From UBA4782 sp034429195 (GTDB lineage: Bacteria > Chloroflexota > Anaerolineae > Anaerolineales > Anaerolineaceae), in NCBI GenBank assembly GCA_034429195.1, contig DAOUGQ010000010.1, positions 1 to 64,000 of the forward strand: a DNA stretch of 64,000 bases, read 5' to 3'. The notes below the pieces were generated by a model. The model was not told where the DNA came from. It ran no database searches and saw only the letters and a program-made list of their open reading frames with translations. Shown here one piece after another: positions 26,347 through 35,564 of the stretch; the stretch's first letter is position 1, and each line of letters starts with the position of its first letter. The position numbers and the translations under genes are program-made.

Positions 26347-27102
26347 ATGGCGATTGAAATCTACCTGATTAGCGCAGTTCTGGTGTTTTTCTTTTCTGGT
26401 TTGCTGGCCATGGCTGGTCTGGGGGCAGCATTCCTGTTTGTTCCGCTGTTCTATTACCTGGGGGTCCCTCTGGCTGAGGCAACCCCCACCGCTTTGCTGC
26501 TCAACGTGGTCAGCCTGTTATTCGCCACTATCAATTACTGGCGTGGCAAACTGATCAACTGGCGGGTAGGGGTTCCTGTGCTCATCACAGCGGTTGCACT
26601 TTCCCCTATTGGCGCGCTCTTAACCCCCCATGTGGATAAAACGATCCTGTTGGCTTTGTTTGCGGCTTTCCTTGTTTTTGCAGGTACCATGATGCTCTTC
26701 TATAAGGCTAAAAAACGCGAACACGAGCTGAGTCGTGGTATCGAGGTAACTGCCGGAGCTGGGGTAGGAAGCGTGGCCGGGTTCCTGGGCGGATTACTGG
26801 GCGTGGGCGGCGGCAATTTTATTCTGCCGGTGCTCAACTGGCTGGGTCTGGATGCCAAAGTGGCTGCTGGAACTACAGCTCTGGTAGTCATATTCTCATC
26901 TCTGTCTGGCTTCCTGGCGCATGCAAGCATCAGCGGTTTGGATCCCCTTTTTGTGGGCATTATGGCAGTCATGGCTGCAGGTGGATCGATCATTGGATCG
27001 CAATTGATGAAGACCAAGGTCTCCAGCGGTCAGTTGAAGAAGATCATCGGCGTGTTACTGTTTGTCATCGCGGCCAAGATGATTTTTGATTTAGTCAAAT
27101 AA
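26347..27102 (+). CDS. TSUP-family permease (TauE/SafE)
   Basis: A 251-residue membrane protein with about 8 helices in two repeats; glycine-rich GLLAMAGLGAAFLFVPLF and GFLGGLLGVGGGNFILP are the family signatures. TSUP proteins move sulfur-containing or organic anions such as sulfite, thiosulfate or taurine products. It lies 11 bp after one FmdE-like gene and 12 bp before the other, so the three are one operon. Export or import of a sulfur compound linked to the FmdE proteins is the natural hypothesis. Confidence 0.88.
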   Translation: MAIEIYLISAVLVFFFSGLLAMAGLGAAFLFVPLFYYLGVPLAEATPTALLLNVVSLLFATINYWRGKLINWRVGVPVLITAVALSPIGALLTPHVDKTILLALFAAFLVFAGTMMLFYKAKKREHELSRGIEVTAGAGVGSVAGFLGGLLGVGGGNFILPVLNWLGLDAKVAAGTTALVVIFSSLSGFLAHASISGLDPLFVGIMAVMAAGGSIIGSQLMKTKVSSGQLKKIIGVLLFVIAAKMIFDLVK

Positions 27103-27114
27103 GGAGAAAAGAAG

Positions 27115-27723
27115 ATGGATCGAAATGATGAGTTATACAAAGCTGGTTTACTGTTACATGGTCACAAATGCCCGGCCATGCCGATGGGCTTGCGTGCGGG
27201 TCAGGCTGCCCTTCAAGCCCTGGGCGTTGAACGGGCTACGGATGGGCAGCTCACAGCCCTGGTAGAGATCGACAGCGATCACTGCGCCACCTGCTATGCC
27301 GATGGTGTGATGATGGCCACCGGTTGTACCTTTGGCAAGGGTAATATCCGCAAGCTAGGATACGGCAAATTTGTGCTGACCCTGATTGACAATAAATCCG
27401 GACGCAGTGTGCGTGTGGCCACCCGAAACGAGGTCATCAAACGCAATCAAGAATCCGAGTTCATCCAATTCCGCAAGAAGGGCGTTCCTGCATCAAAGAT
27501 TGCGGCAGAATTGATTGACCCTGCTGTTGATTTTATCCTGGCTGAACCAGACGAGAACCTTTTCAAAATCGATCTGGTTCAGGAGATCAAACTTACCCCG
27601 GGACGCCCGCACGATTTCAACACGCATATTTGTGAGGAGTGCGGCGAAGTGATGGTCGAACGATACGCCCGAATTAAGAATGGGAAAACCGTTTGTATTC
27701 CCTGCGCTGAGAAATCGGCTTAA
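27115..27723 (+). CDS. FmdE-family protein, copy 2
   Basis: A 202-residue paralogue of the protein at 25733. It keeps HGHKCP (residues 15-20), the DGVMMATGCTFGKGN block and a C-terminal zinc ribbon CEECGE...CIPC. The two copies differ throughout, so duplication is not recent. AAGGAG precedes the ATG. It ends the operon that began with arsR1. Confidence 0.85.
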   Translation: MDRNDELYKAGLLLHGHKCPAMPMGLRAGQAALQALGVERATDGQLTALVEIDSDHCATCYADGVMMATGCTFGKGNIRKLGYGKFVLTLIDNKSGRSVRVATRNEVIKRNQESEFIQFRKKGVPASKIAAELIDPAVDFILAEPDENLFKIDLVQEIKLTPGRPHDFNTHICEECGEVMVERYARIKNGKTVCIPCAEKSA

Positions 27724-27800
27724 CAGACATGAAGAGCTCTTCAACGAGCAAAAAATGTTTCGATAATTTGATTCTTTTTTGTTATATGAGCTAATTTGGA

Positions 27801-27806
27801 TATAAT
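27801..27806 (+). promoter_or_regulatory. -10 element upstream of arsC
   Basis: TATAAT lies 24 bp before the arsC start codon. The matching -35 position holds only TTTGTT, so activation or a weak promoter is likely. A 12-bp palindrome GAAGAGCTCTTC (27731-27742) just after the FmdE gene may be part of a terminator. Confidence 0.45.
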
Positions 27807-27830
27807 TTATGACATTATCTGGGATAAAGA

Positions 27831-28262
27831 ATGACTAATCCAACAAGGAAAATCCTATTTTTATGCACCGGGAATTCCTGCCGGTCTCAAATGGCAGAGG
27901 CGATTGTCAACGCGAAATATGGAGATCGATGGGAAGCCGTTAGTGCAGGCACCCAACCGGCCGGATATGTCCACCCTAATGCGATTAAAGCATTAGAAGA
28001 GATTGGGATTGAGCATGAAGGGACATCCAAATCCGTTGATCAATTTCGAGAGGTGGATTTTAATCTGGTCGTCACGGTTTGTGACGATGCCGCTGAAAAC
28101 TGCCCGGTCTGGTTGGGCAAAGGGAAACGGGTTCATCTGGGATTCCCCGATCCTGCCAAAGCAGTAGGGGATGAAGAGCAGGTGATGGCAGTCTTTCGTT
28201 CTGTTCGGGATGACATAATTTCCAGGGTAAATAATTTATTGATACACATTGAAGAGCAGTAA
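27831..28262 (+). CDS. arsC: Arsenate reductase, thioredoxin-coupled type
   Basis: A 143-residue protein of the low-molecular-weight phosphatase fold. The P-loop CTGNSCR places the nucleophile at Cys12 and Arg at 18. Cys84 and Cys91 (VCDDAAENC) form the disulfide relay of the thioredoxin-dependent ArsC type, and FPDP carries the catalytic Asp. It reduces arsenate to arsenite for export by the cluster's permeases. Length and residues are all normal. Confidence 0.93.
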   Translation: MTNPTRKILFLCTGNSCRSQMAEAIVNAKYGDRWEAVSAGTQPAGYVHPNAIKALEEIGIEHEGTSKSVDQFREVDFNLVVTVCDDAAENCPVWLGKGKRVHLGFPDPAKAVGDEEQVMAVFRSVRDDIISRVNNLLIHIEEQ

Positions 28263-28317
28263 CTGATCACCAGGCTTTCTTAAGTGATTAATGTAATTCA
28301 CAAAAGAGTATTATTAC

Positions 28318-28347
28318 ATTATACTTCAACCATGGTTGAAGTATAAT
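28318..28347. promoter_or_regulatory. 30-bp palindromic ArsR operator
   Basis: A perfect 30-bp palindrome, half-site ATTATACTTCAACCA, centred between 28332 and 28333. It ends 8 bp before the second arsR start, where a bound repressor would block transcription and translation initiation. The core TTCAA-N6-TTGAA recurs downstream of the gene. Confidence 0.8.
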
Positions 28348-28355
28348 TACGAATT

Positions 28356-28745
28356 ATGAGAGCAAAGACATTTTCTAGCGATGACCTGATCAAAAGTGCG
28401 CAATGGCTCAAAATCATCTGTGAACCTAACCGGCTCATGTTGCTTGAAAAAATTATTGAGGGGATTCATTGTAATTGTGAGCTTGGACAGGCACTTCAGA
28501 TAGCCCCGAACCTGATCTCGCACCATCTTTCGGTTTTGCGAGAAGCTGGTCTGATCAACGCTGAAAGAGATCCTGTAGATAATCGCTGGATATATTACTC
28601 AATTAACCCAATCATGATGGATGATTTACAAGCATTTTTTGCTGAATTTTTTAATAAAGATCGCATCCAACCAAGAGGAGCTACGTGTGGTCCCAAAATT
28701 ACTGAAGAGCAGCGTCAGAGTTTATTGAGAATGACCCGCAGGTAA
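28356..28745 (+). CDS. arsR: ArsR-family metalloregulator, copy 2
   Basis: A 129-residue winged-helix protein with metalloid ligands Cys39 and Cys41 (IHCNCELG) and recognition helix NLISHHLSVLREAGL. The wing contains DNRWIYYSINP. It sits between two operator-like palindromes, one covering its own translation start region and one ahead of the ArsP-like permease gene, so it probably autoregulates and represses the permease. It is distinct in sequence from copy 1. Confidence 0.9.
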   Translation: MRAKTFSSDDLIKSAQWLKIICEPNRLMLLEKIIEGIHCNCELGQALQIAPNLISHHLSVLREAGLINAERDPVDNRWIYYSINPIMMDDLQAFFAEFFNKDRIQPRGATCGPKITEEQRQSLLRMTRR

Positions 28746-28763
28746 ATTTTTTATCTTGATATT

Positions 28764-28779
28764 TCAACATTCATTGAAG
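28764..28779. promoter_or_regulatory. Second ArsR operator candidate
   Basis: TTCAA, 6 bp, TTGAA, the same core as in the 30-bp palindrome at 28318-28347, lies about 50 bp upstream of the ArsP-like permease start. It suggests repression of that gene by ArsR copy 2. Confidence 0.65.
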
Positions 28780-28829
28780 TAATATGGCTTATAACAACCG
28801 ACTCATAAATCGCCAAAAGGAGAAATAAC

Positions 28830-29756
28830 ATGGAAGAAATGCTGCTAAAAGCCGGAAAGTTCCTTTTATTAATACTCGCTGAATTAATTCCATTATTTTT
28901 GCTCGTCACTTTTCTTTCCGGTTTGGCTTTGGAATATATTTCACCGGAAAAGCTCCGTGAAAATTTAAGCGGGCGAAAAGGAATTTGGGGGCAGTTCATT
29001 TCAATAATATTGGGTTGGGTTACCCCTTTTTGCTCCTGTTCAACAGTTCCTGTGCTTGCCAGCATGGTAAAGGCTGGCATACCCATTGGCATCATGACCA
29101 TATTTTTATATGCTTCACCTTACCCTGTTGAGATAGCGATACCGATCTTGGCACCTTTATTCGGCATTCCAGTCGCACTAGCATTTTTAATCGTTGGGGG
29201 TATCATGGCTCTTGCGGGAGGATTACTCGTTCAAAAGCTTAAATGGCAGGATCAGGTGAAAGTTGAGATAGTTGATAATTCAGGTGACGTTCAATCTGTT
29301 ACAAACAAGTTAGACTTACCCATGATCGATATCGATGAAAGTTTTAAAGCAAAATGTAAGCGTGCCTGGGATTACACAATCGGTTTTGTTAAAAAGCTAT
29401 TATTGATTATCGTGATCAGCAGCGCAATAGGTGCATTAATTTATGGTTTCATCCCTGAAGAATTCATTCTGAAGTATGCCGGTGGTACTGGTTTATTTGT
29501 TGTCCCCATCGCAGCATTAATTGGGGTGCCTTTGTATGTGAATGTAGCTGCGGTTATTCCAATCATTTATTCCCTTTCACTGAAAGGTATGAGCGAAGGA
29601 GCTTTACTCGCTTTCTTAATTACAGCTACAACGATCAGTCCCCCCGAACTTTTCATGCTATCTGCTTTATTTAAAAAGAAATATGTGTTTGTCTTTACAG
29701 TTGCGATGATAATTGGCGCTATTCTCACCGGCTTCGTTCTCAACATGATTGCTTGA
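28830..29756 (+). CDS. arsP: ArsP/DUF318-type permease, copy 2
   Basis: A 308-residue permease with about 8 helices in two halves joined by a hydrophilic loop (residues 135-180). The motif GWVTPFCSCSTVPVLASM contains the paired cysteines expected for ArsP-type exporters of trivalent arsenicals. AAAGGAG precedes ATG 28830. It belongs with arsC and arsR copy 2. It is much shorter than the permease at 24386 and only distantly similar, so the two probably handle different compounds. Confidence 0.87.
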   Translation: MEEMLLKAGKFLLLILAELIPLFLLVTFLSGLALEYISPEKLRENLSGRKGIWGQFISIILGWVTPFCSCSTVPVLASMVKAGIPIGIMTIFLYASPYPVEIAIPILAPLFGIPVALAFLIVGGIMALAGGLLVQKLKWQDQVKVEIVDNSGDVQSVTNKLDLPMIDIDESFKAKCKRAWDYTIGFVKKLLLIIVISSAIGALIYGFIPEEFILKYAGGTGLFVVPIAALIGVPLYVNVAAVIPIIYSLSLKGMSEGALLAFLITATTISPPELFMLSALFKKKYVFVFTVAMIIGAILTGFVLNMIA

Positions 29757-29778
29757 TCAATTTCCAAGGAGAAAACAA

Positions 29779-30108
29779 ATGGAATCCATATCATCCTCAC
29801 AAATTTTAATTGTCTCTGGAGCCTGCTGCAGTCCAAACTTGATTCGCCAGGATCAAATGCTCGAAAAAGTCTTAGGTGAAGCTATTAGCGATTTAAACCT
29901 TTCTGTCAAAATACAGAAAGTATCTCTGAGCCATGCACTCCACGGTAGCGATCAATTGACTTCCAAACAATATCAGCAAATTTTGGCTCTTTTCCGGACT
30001 TATAATACGAGGTTTACACCTGCATTATTCATCGGTGACGAGATTCAATTTGCAGGGAAAATCCCCTCTGTTGACCAGGTTAAAGAAGTATTAACTAGAA
30101 TCAGCTAA
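29779..30108 (+). CDS. ArsD-like small thiol protein
   Basis: A 109-residue thioredoxin-fold protein with vicinal Cys16-Cys17 (SGACCSPNL) and a cis-Pro segment FTPALFIGDEIQFAGKIPS. The CC pair plus a late Pro-x-Leu and Gly-x-hydrophobic-Pro arrangement resemble ArsD, an arsenite chaperone. I use ATG 29779 with AAGGAG upstream. It is the last gene of the cluster. An independent glutaredoxin-like function cannot be excluded. Confidence 0.65.
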   Translation: MESISSSQILIVSGACCSPNLIRQDQMLEKVLGEAISDLNLSVKIQKVSLSHALHGSDQLTSKQYQQILALFRTYNTRFTPALFIGDEIQFAGKIPSVDQVKEVLTRIS

Positions 30109-31927
30109 TATCAGAGGATATTTTCCTTGGGACCTGTTTCATGGAGGTTGTTTAATAAATCAACCACTCATTAAACACAACGATCAAATTCCAGATCGCA
30201 AAAAAGTTACAGTATCAAAATTCCATAGATTTGGGAAAGAGAAGGTCACGGTTGTGAATCATCTTTCGTAGAGTATTCGCCCAAGACTTATCGTGGTCAG
30301 GACAATGCAGGATAGGCATAGTTATAAAAAGTACCTCCGATTATTCTACATAGAGTTTCTGAACTTGATGAACAAATTTATCTAAAACAGATAACGAAAC
30401 ATAACGATACGAATGGTGCTTGAGAAAATTATAATCGCAGCATAATGCCAGCATTGCACGTAAACCTCGTAACCCACAGGAAACCACCCCTGCCTTTCAT
30501 GCGGTGAACCGCCAGTTAGGCCACATTTCCTACAATACCGTCCAGGAAAGCAGGAAGATCAATCTCGAGGTGTTCCAAATCTAGTGTAAGCCATCTTAAT
30601 TATTTTGGATGTAGCTGTAGAATTTCATAAGTTTCTGTCTTTCTCTGCCTTCAGATTGTTCAATACGTTACCTCAATTCTTTGCCTACCGAAGAAAATCC
30701 ATTTTGTCTTTACTGGTTAACAATCTGAGCAGCTTCAACCTGGTAATGGAATGTTCATCCGGTGGCACTGCACAGTTGAAACCGATCCAGAATGAATTCC
30801 TGTAGAACCCTCGTGTGATCCATGCTATGCTAAACCTATGATTACCATCACTATCACTGATCAATATCGTTGACTCTTGAGATCACAAGAAAGATGAGTT
30901 TCTCGAACAATTTACTCTTGCCGCTGTTTTGAATTCAACCCAATTGTGGCAATACAGCTTTTGTTTTCAAATCGATAACCGCCTTTTCCAATCAATGATT
31001 AGCCTGTACCCATAATGGCTACTCTTACTTCTGTTAATCTTCGTTTCTCTCGGTGTAAGTACACCAAACACCATTCGCCATGCCGCACCAGAGCCTTGGT
31101 TTTTCCCCTTCAATAGGATATCGTGATCAAATACTCTACTCCGTTTGGCTTCTCCGCCATCCGCAATCCGTTTTCTCATAATCTATACCATACACTAAAC
31201 TGCACGATGGCTGATGGGTGCCTTGATCAAAAAACTCAGTTGGCATGTTGTCAGCTGATATGTCTCCATGCAAGCCAAGGACGTTCGCATTTCCCGAACT
31301 CGTCCATCTTCGCGTCCATATCTCTCTATTCCCAATGGTTCACCCACTGGCTTTCTGAATTTCCAGTTTTCCAATCAGATAAATCCATCTCTTATATCTC
31401 ATTGTTCCCAGGCTGCCTACCAACCAGTAATCTTCTATCACCCCATTCTGCCAGCTCATTGGCAGATTCTCTGCTATTCCTTTCGTTTTTTCCCTTGATT
31501 TCCATTACAAGTGCTTTTTGGCCCGTTTCTATCGCTATTCTTTGGATTGTTGTGTTTTATTTCTCCATTTTGATTTTTCATTCAATTTTCTATTTTCTTT
31601 TTACAATTCTCATTGTTATACTGATTTATACAGCCCCGTTTGTTATTAAGAGTTCTTTTCTTTTTAGTATATTAAATTCAATATTGAACTGGAACTCGTC
31701 ATCTGTGTAACCCTTTCTTTGGGAATTTGTGACTGCAACATGAATCGCAAAAAGGGATGAAAAATTAATGCAATGATGCTAATATAAATAAATACAGCCA
31801 AAGTCATTACCTTCTATGTTAATAATGCTGAAAATAATCAGGTGTATATTCGGATGATTCATACAGTGTAGTGAAAAAGTAGAGATTTTATCTTAATTCT
31901 CTATGCATCAGGAAGGACAAGGATTAA
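30109..31927. other. Large gene-free region, probably decayed
   Basis: I see no intact gene in about 1.8 kb. Frames such as 31123-31710 (plus) are Ser/Phe/Ile/Leu-rich with no motif and arise from T-rich sequence. The stretch around 30440-30600 and the minus-strand frame near 30967-31179 look like short coding remnants but match no family that I can name. Composition is more AT-rich than that of the neighbours. Confidence 0.5.
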
Positions 31928-33784
31928 TTGGGCAAGAGTTCTTTTTGGCTGCTCAACCTTGCAAGTTTGATTGCTTTACCACTCTTAACTTCAATGATGG
32001 GAAGCGGTGTGGCAGTCAACGTTCAAAATACAAATACATTTTCGCAAACCATCACTGTAACCAATTCCAACGATGATATCAATGGTGACACGTCTAATAC
32101 AACCACACTCCTTAACAATCCAGGTTCTGATGGCATCTCTCTGCCCGAAGCTATCTTAGCCATCGAAAATACCGGCACTTATAATACTATTGTCTTTACC
32201 CCCTCCTTAAGCGGATCAATTATTAATCTAACACAAACTTTGCCAGCAATAGTGCATGATGGTTTGACATTAAATGGCGACATCGATGGTGATGGTATTC
32301 CAGATATCACAATCGAAGGTGGTGATAATAATTTCCAGGCTCTCCAAATTCAAGGAGCGTCTCATGTAGTTATTGAGGGTCTCCATTTTAGCAATTTCGG
32401 TGCACCTGAAATTGAAATCAGTACTATCCCCCAGCAAGATATACACCTTATAGAAGACATATCTCTGCGCCACAACACCTTTACCGATTGTAACTCTGGT
32501 GCGATTGATATCGTTCATCACCAAAATCACGCTGTGATTCGCGATATCAAGATTATTGAAAATACGTTTGAGAATAATCATTTTGGGATAAAACTCACTG
32601 GCGGATTTATTGAGACCGAAAGTGACAATGAAATTTCGAACGTTTCCATCATCTCAAATACGATGGCTGCCGCGGGCTTCTCTGCTGATATTTTTATCAC
32701 TGCCACGGCCGGTGAAAATATTAATCGCAACAAAATCAAAGATATCCAGATTAGCAACAATCACATAAATGACCATGCTAACCCCCCCATCCTGATTTCT
32801 GCCGCCAATTCACCAAATAGCAATGACAACGTTGTAAGTAATATTTCGATCACTGAAAACCAGATTGATGGTACTCCGGTGACTATGGAGCTGCTTAGTG
32901 TTGGTTTAGGTGCAAACGCTGCACGAAACATATTAACGAATGTGCTCATCACCGATAATATTTTGGCCGGTGGTGGTATCCAATTCAGTGGGGCGACAGG
33001 CACCAATGCTCACGACAATGTCATTTCGGAGGTATTGATTGATCGCAATAAAATCACTGGATGTGACAATGGAGTTTCTTTATACGCTGGTACCGGTGGA
33101 TCTCATAATAATCTGCTTGAGAATGTGACACTTCGGAATTCATTAATAACAAATTGCACTGGAGCTGGTGTCCTGTTACATGGTGATGATGACACCAGCC
33201 AGAATAATGCCATAAATAATGTCACAATCACCAATCTGACCCTGGTTATGAATGGTATTAACAGTGGCTGGGCAGGTGGGATAAATATTAACTCTCTGGA
33301 TATCAGCAATACCATTACTGGGGTGATTGTTGCTAACACCATCCTGTGGAATAACGATGGCGAAGATGCAATCCGGGGCTCTCTGGTGCCAGCCAGTGTT
33401 ATCAACTCTATCCTGAATGATGGGCGTTTCAAGGACAATGGTAATTTCTACCAAAACCCCTTATTTGTCGACCCTGCCTTGGGGAATTACCATTTACAGC
33501 CAAACTCTCCTGGTATTGATTCCGGTGATCCCTCTGCGGTGAATGTTGGTACATTGGATCTGGATAAAAAGAACCGTCTATGGGATGCAAAAAACATTGG
33601 TCATGCGGTGGTGGACCGCGGTGCTTATGAGTTCAACAGTTTGGTGCCACCTGAGATTGCTAGACAAAGCCAAGATACTCAAATCCTTAGGTGTTTGATC
33701 ACCCTTGCGGTTGTGATAATACTGTTTTTGGTGATTTCAATTCTGAAGAAAAAATGGGGGAGTAATCCTTCATCTTCTGAATAA
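31928..33784 (+). CDS. Surface protein with right-handed beta-helix, C-terminal membrane anchor
   Basis: A 618-residue exported protein. The N-terminal 30 residues form a signal peptide. Residues 40-150 hold the polymorphic-repeat style start (SDGISLPEAILAIENTG, NGDIDGDGIPDITIEGG). Residues 150-480 are Asn/Ile-rich parallel beta-helix coils (many N-x-I-x-N turns). PGIDSGDPSAVNVGTLDLD is the choice-of-anchor-Q type end. A helix at about 588-608 followed by Lys residues anchors it. The start is TTG with GGAAGG upstream. Likely a polysaccharide-binding or lyase-like surface protein. Confidence 0.8.
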   Translation: MGKSSFWLLNLASLIALPLLTSMMGSGVAVNVQNTNTFSQTITVTNSNDDINGDTSNTTTLLNNPGSDGISLPEAILAIENTGTYNTIVFTPSLSGSIINLTQTLPAIVHDGLTLNGDIDGDGIPDITIEGGDNNFQALQIQGASHVVIEGLHFSNFGAPEIEISTIPQQDIHLIEDISLRHNTFTDCNSGAIDIVHHQNHAVIRDIKIIENTFENNHFGIKLTGGFIETESDNEISNVSIISNTMAAAGFSADIFITATAGENINRNKIKDIQISNNHINDHANPPILISAANSPNSNDNVVSNISITENQIDGTPVTMELLSVGLGANAARNILTNVLITDNILAGGGIQFSGATGTNAHDNVISEVLIDRNKITGCDNGVSLYAGTGGSHNNLLENVTLRNSLITNCTGAGVLLHGDDDTSQNNAINNVTITNLTLVMNGINSGWAGGININSLDISNTITGVIVANTILWNNDGEDAIRGSLVPASVINSILNDGRFKDNGNFYQNPLFVDPALGNYHLQPNSPGIDSGDPSAVNVGTLDLDKKNRLWDAKNIGHAVVDRGAYEFNSLVPPEIARQSQDTQILRCLITLAVVIILFLVISILKKKWGSNPSSSE

Positions 33785-34019
33785 TGAGTGACTTACTAAT
33801 CAAGTTATTTGGTAATTTGGTGAGAGAATCTGAGGTTGATGATTTTAATCCTCTCTCTGAAGCTGTTATCAGATAACTATAAATGGCCGTTTAAATTTGC
33901 TTATATTTATCACTAGTCTGAATTATAAAGAAAAACCAGTTCTTACTATGTGTTCATCTGGATAAGGTAAAATATGATGAGCGCGTAGACCTCCATACAT
34001 TAAAAGGGGTTATTCATCA

Positions 34020-35564
34020 TTGAAAAAGACACATAACATACTGTTGGCTGCTTTGCTGGTCATGGGGCTTGTGGCCTGTAGCACACCCACCGAGATATCG
34101 ACTCCATCGTTCGTAGCTACAGCAATACCCACCGTCGTAACGTTTGCTGATCCGGTGCTGGAAGCAATGATACGTGGTGCAATGGGCAAAACAGAAGGCG
34201 ACATTACTCTGGCTGAGGCACAGACAGTGACGAGTATGAACCTCAACAATGAATTACAGCGTTACATTTCAAAAGAGACACTGATCAACGATCTCAGCGG
34301 GCTGGAGAACTTCACGAACCTTGAGACCCTCGACCTGTCCAACCATGCTGTCACCGACATATCCCCACTGCAGGGGCTGATTAAACTAAATGCCTTGTCG
34401 CTGGCTGGCAACCCCGTCGCGGATGTTTCGCCCCTCGCCGGGTTGACCAACCTCAAGCTCCTGATCCTTTCAGGCAGCCAGGCGCAAGATTACAGCGCGC
34501 TTGCGAACCTGGTCAATTTGGAAGTCCTCTTGCTCGACAACTCAGCGATCACTGACCTCTCTCCCTTGGCCACGCTGACCAACCTGCGGCAGCTCTATCT
34601 GGCTAAAACTTCCGTGGAGGACTTATCACCCCTCGAAACTATCTACCCCGGCCTTGAGCAGAAGGATTTCATCATCCCGTCCACGCTGGTGGAGCTTGGA
34701 TTTCGACTGGATGATAACACCCACCAGGCATACTACGACAGTGAAGGTGCTTCCTTCACTATCCACCACACGGCATGGGGACCTCCTCCTTTTGAATGGG
34801 ACGAGAATATCATCCGGATTTCAATGTATCTGGAGGGTGATTACAAGTTGTCGGTTGGTTATTACGGTATTCACAAGGTCTACGTCTGCCAAATGGATAA
34901 GGGTGGTGAACAAATTATGAACTATATTTTCGACACCAACGACAGCAGCAATTACCTCGATCCAGCAATTCGCCCGAGTGTGGAACAGGCGATACGCGCA
35001 GCAATGGATGTGCTGGAAAACGAAGACGCGCTGTTTGCGCCTGTGCGTATTTTTAATGAGACTCTTAAGAACACCTTCAACATGACCCCTGAAAAATTAT
35101 TTGCGCTGCCATATGAGCCGCCGACTCTCAAGAACCTTGGCTTTTTCGCGGATCAAGCCAACGCTGTTTATTTGTATGAGCAACGTGGCGAGAGAGAAGT
35201 AAGCCTGGAAGTTCACCGCCCCGAATGGGGAGAGAAGGATTTCGACGTTCTCTTTTTTACCCCCTTAAGTGATGAATATCGCATCGTGATCACATATAAT
35301 GTGGCAGAAAAGAAGTTTGGTGTCGGAGCTGACGATAACGATCAGGGGGGTGCGAAATTTGAGTATTTTATGGATACTGGCAAGTTTGTAGATGAATGGT
35401 GCAGCGACTCTGAGAAGACCGTGGAAGAATACTTCATCAAAGCTTTTAACGACCCCGCTATCGAGAATGTTTACCAGCATTCTGTGGATTTGATGGTGCA
35501 ATACGTCCGTGATACCTTTGGGATGACTATTGAGGAGTTGTATGCACTACCTACAGGCGAATAA
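34020..35564 (+). CDS. Leucine-rich-repeat lipoprotein
   Basis: A 514-residue lipoprotein with signal peptide and lipobox LVAC (Cys20). Residues 95-215 hold about five internalin-type LRRs of the form NLETLDLSNHAVTDISPLQGL. The C-terminal 300 residues contain two related segments, each with an L-x-x-L-G-F-x-x-D motif (VELGFRLDDNTHQAYY, KNLGFFADQANAVYLY) and a final FGMTIEELYALP or FNMTPEKLFALP, so they appear duplicated. The start is TTG at 34020 with AAAGGGG upstream. Role: surface binding; partner unknown. Confidence 0.85.
   Translation: MKKTHNILLAALLVMGLVACSTPTEISTPSFVATAIPTVVTFADPVLEAMIRGAMGKTEGDITLAEAQTVTSMNLNNELQRYISKETLINDLSGLENFTNLETLDLSNHAVTDISPLQGLIKLNALSLAGNPVADVSPLAGLTNLKLLILSGSQAQDYSALANLVNLEVLLLDNSAITDLSPLATLTNLRQLYLAKTSVEDLSPLETIYPGLEQKDFIIPSTLVELGFRLDDNTHQAYYDSEGASFTIHHTAWGPPPFEWDENIIRISMYLEGDYKLSVGYYGIHKVYVCQMDKGGEQIMNYIFDTNDSSNYLDPAIRPSVEQAIRAAMDVLENEDALFAPVRIFNETLKNTFNMTPEKLFALPYEPPTLKNLGFFADQANAVYLYEQRGEREVSLEVHRPEWGEKDFDVLFFTPLSDEYRIVITYNVAEKKFGVGADDNDQGGAKFEYFMDTGKFVDEWCSDSEKTVEEYFIKAFNDPAIENVYQHSVDLMVQYVRDTFGMTIEELYALPTGE

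Noticed and set aside
31123..31710. 195-codon plus-strand frame
   Set aside because: Low-complexity Ser/Phe/Ile/Leu composition from T-rich DNA, no ribosome binding site or motif.
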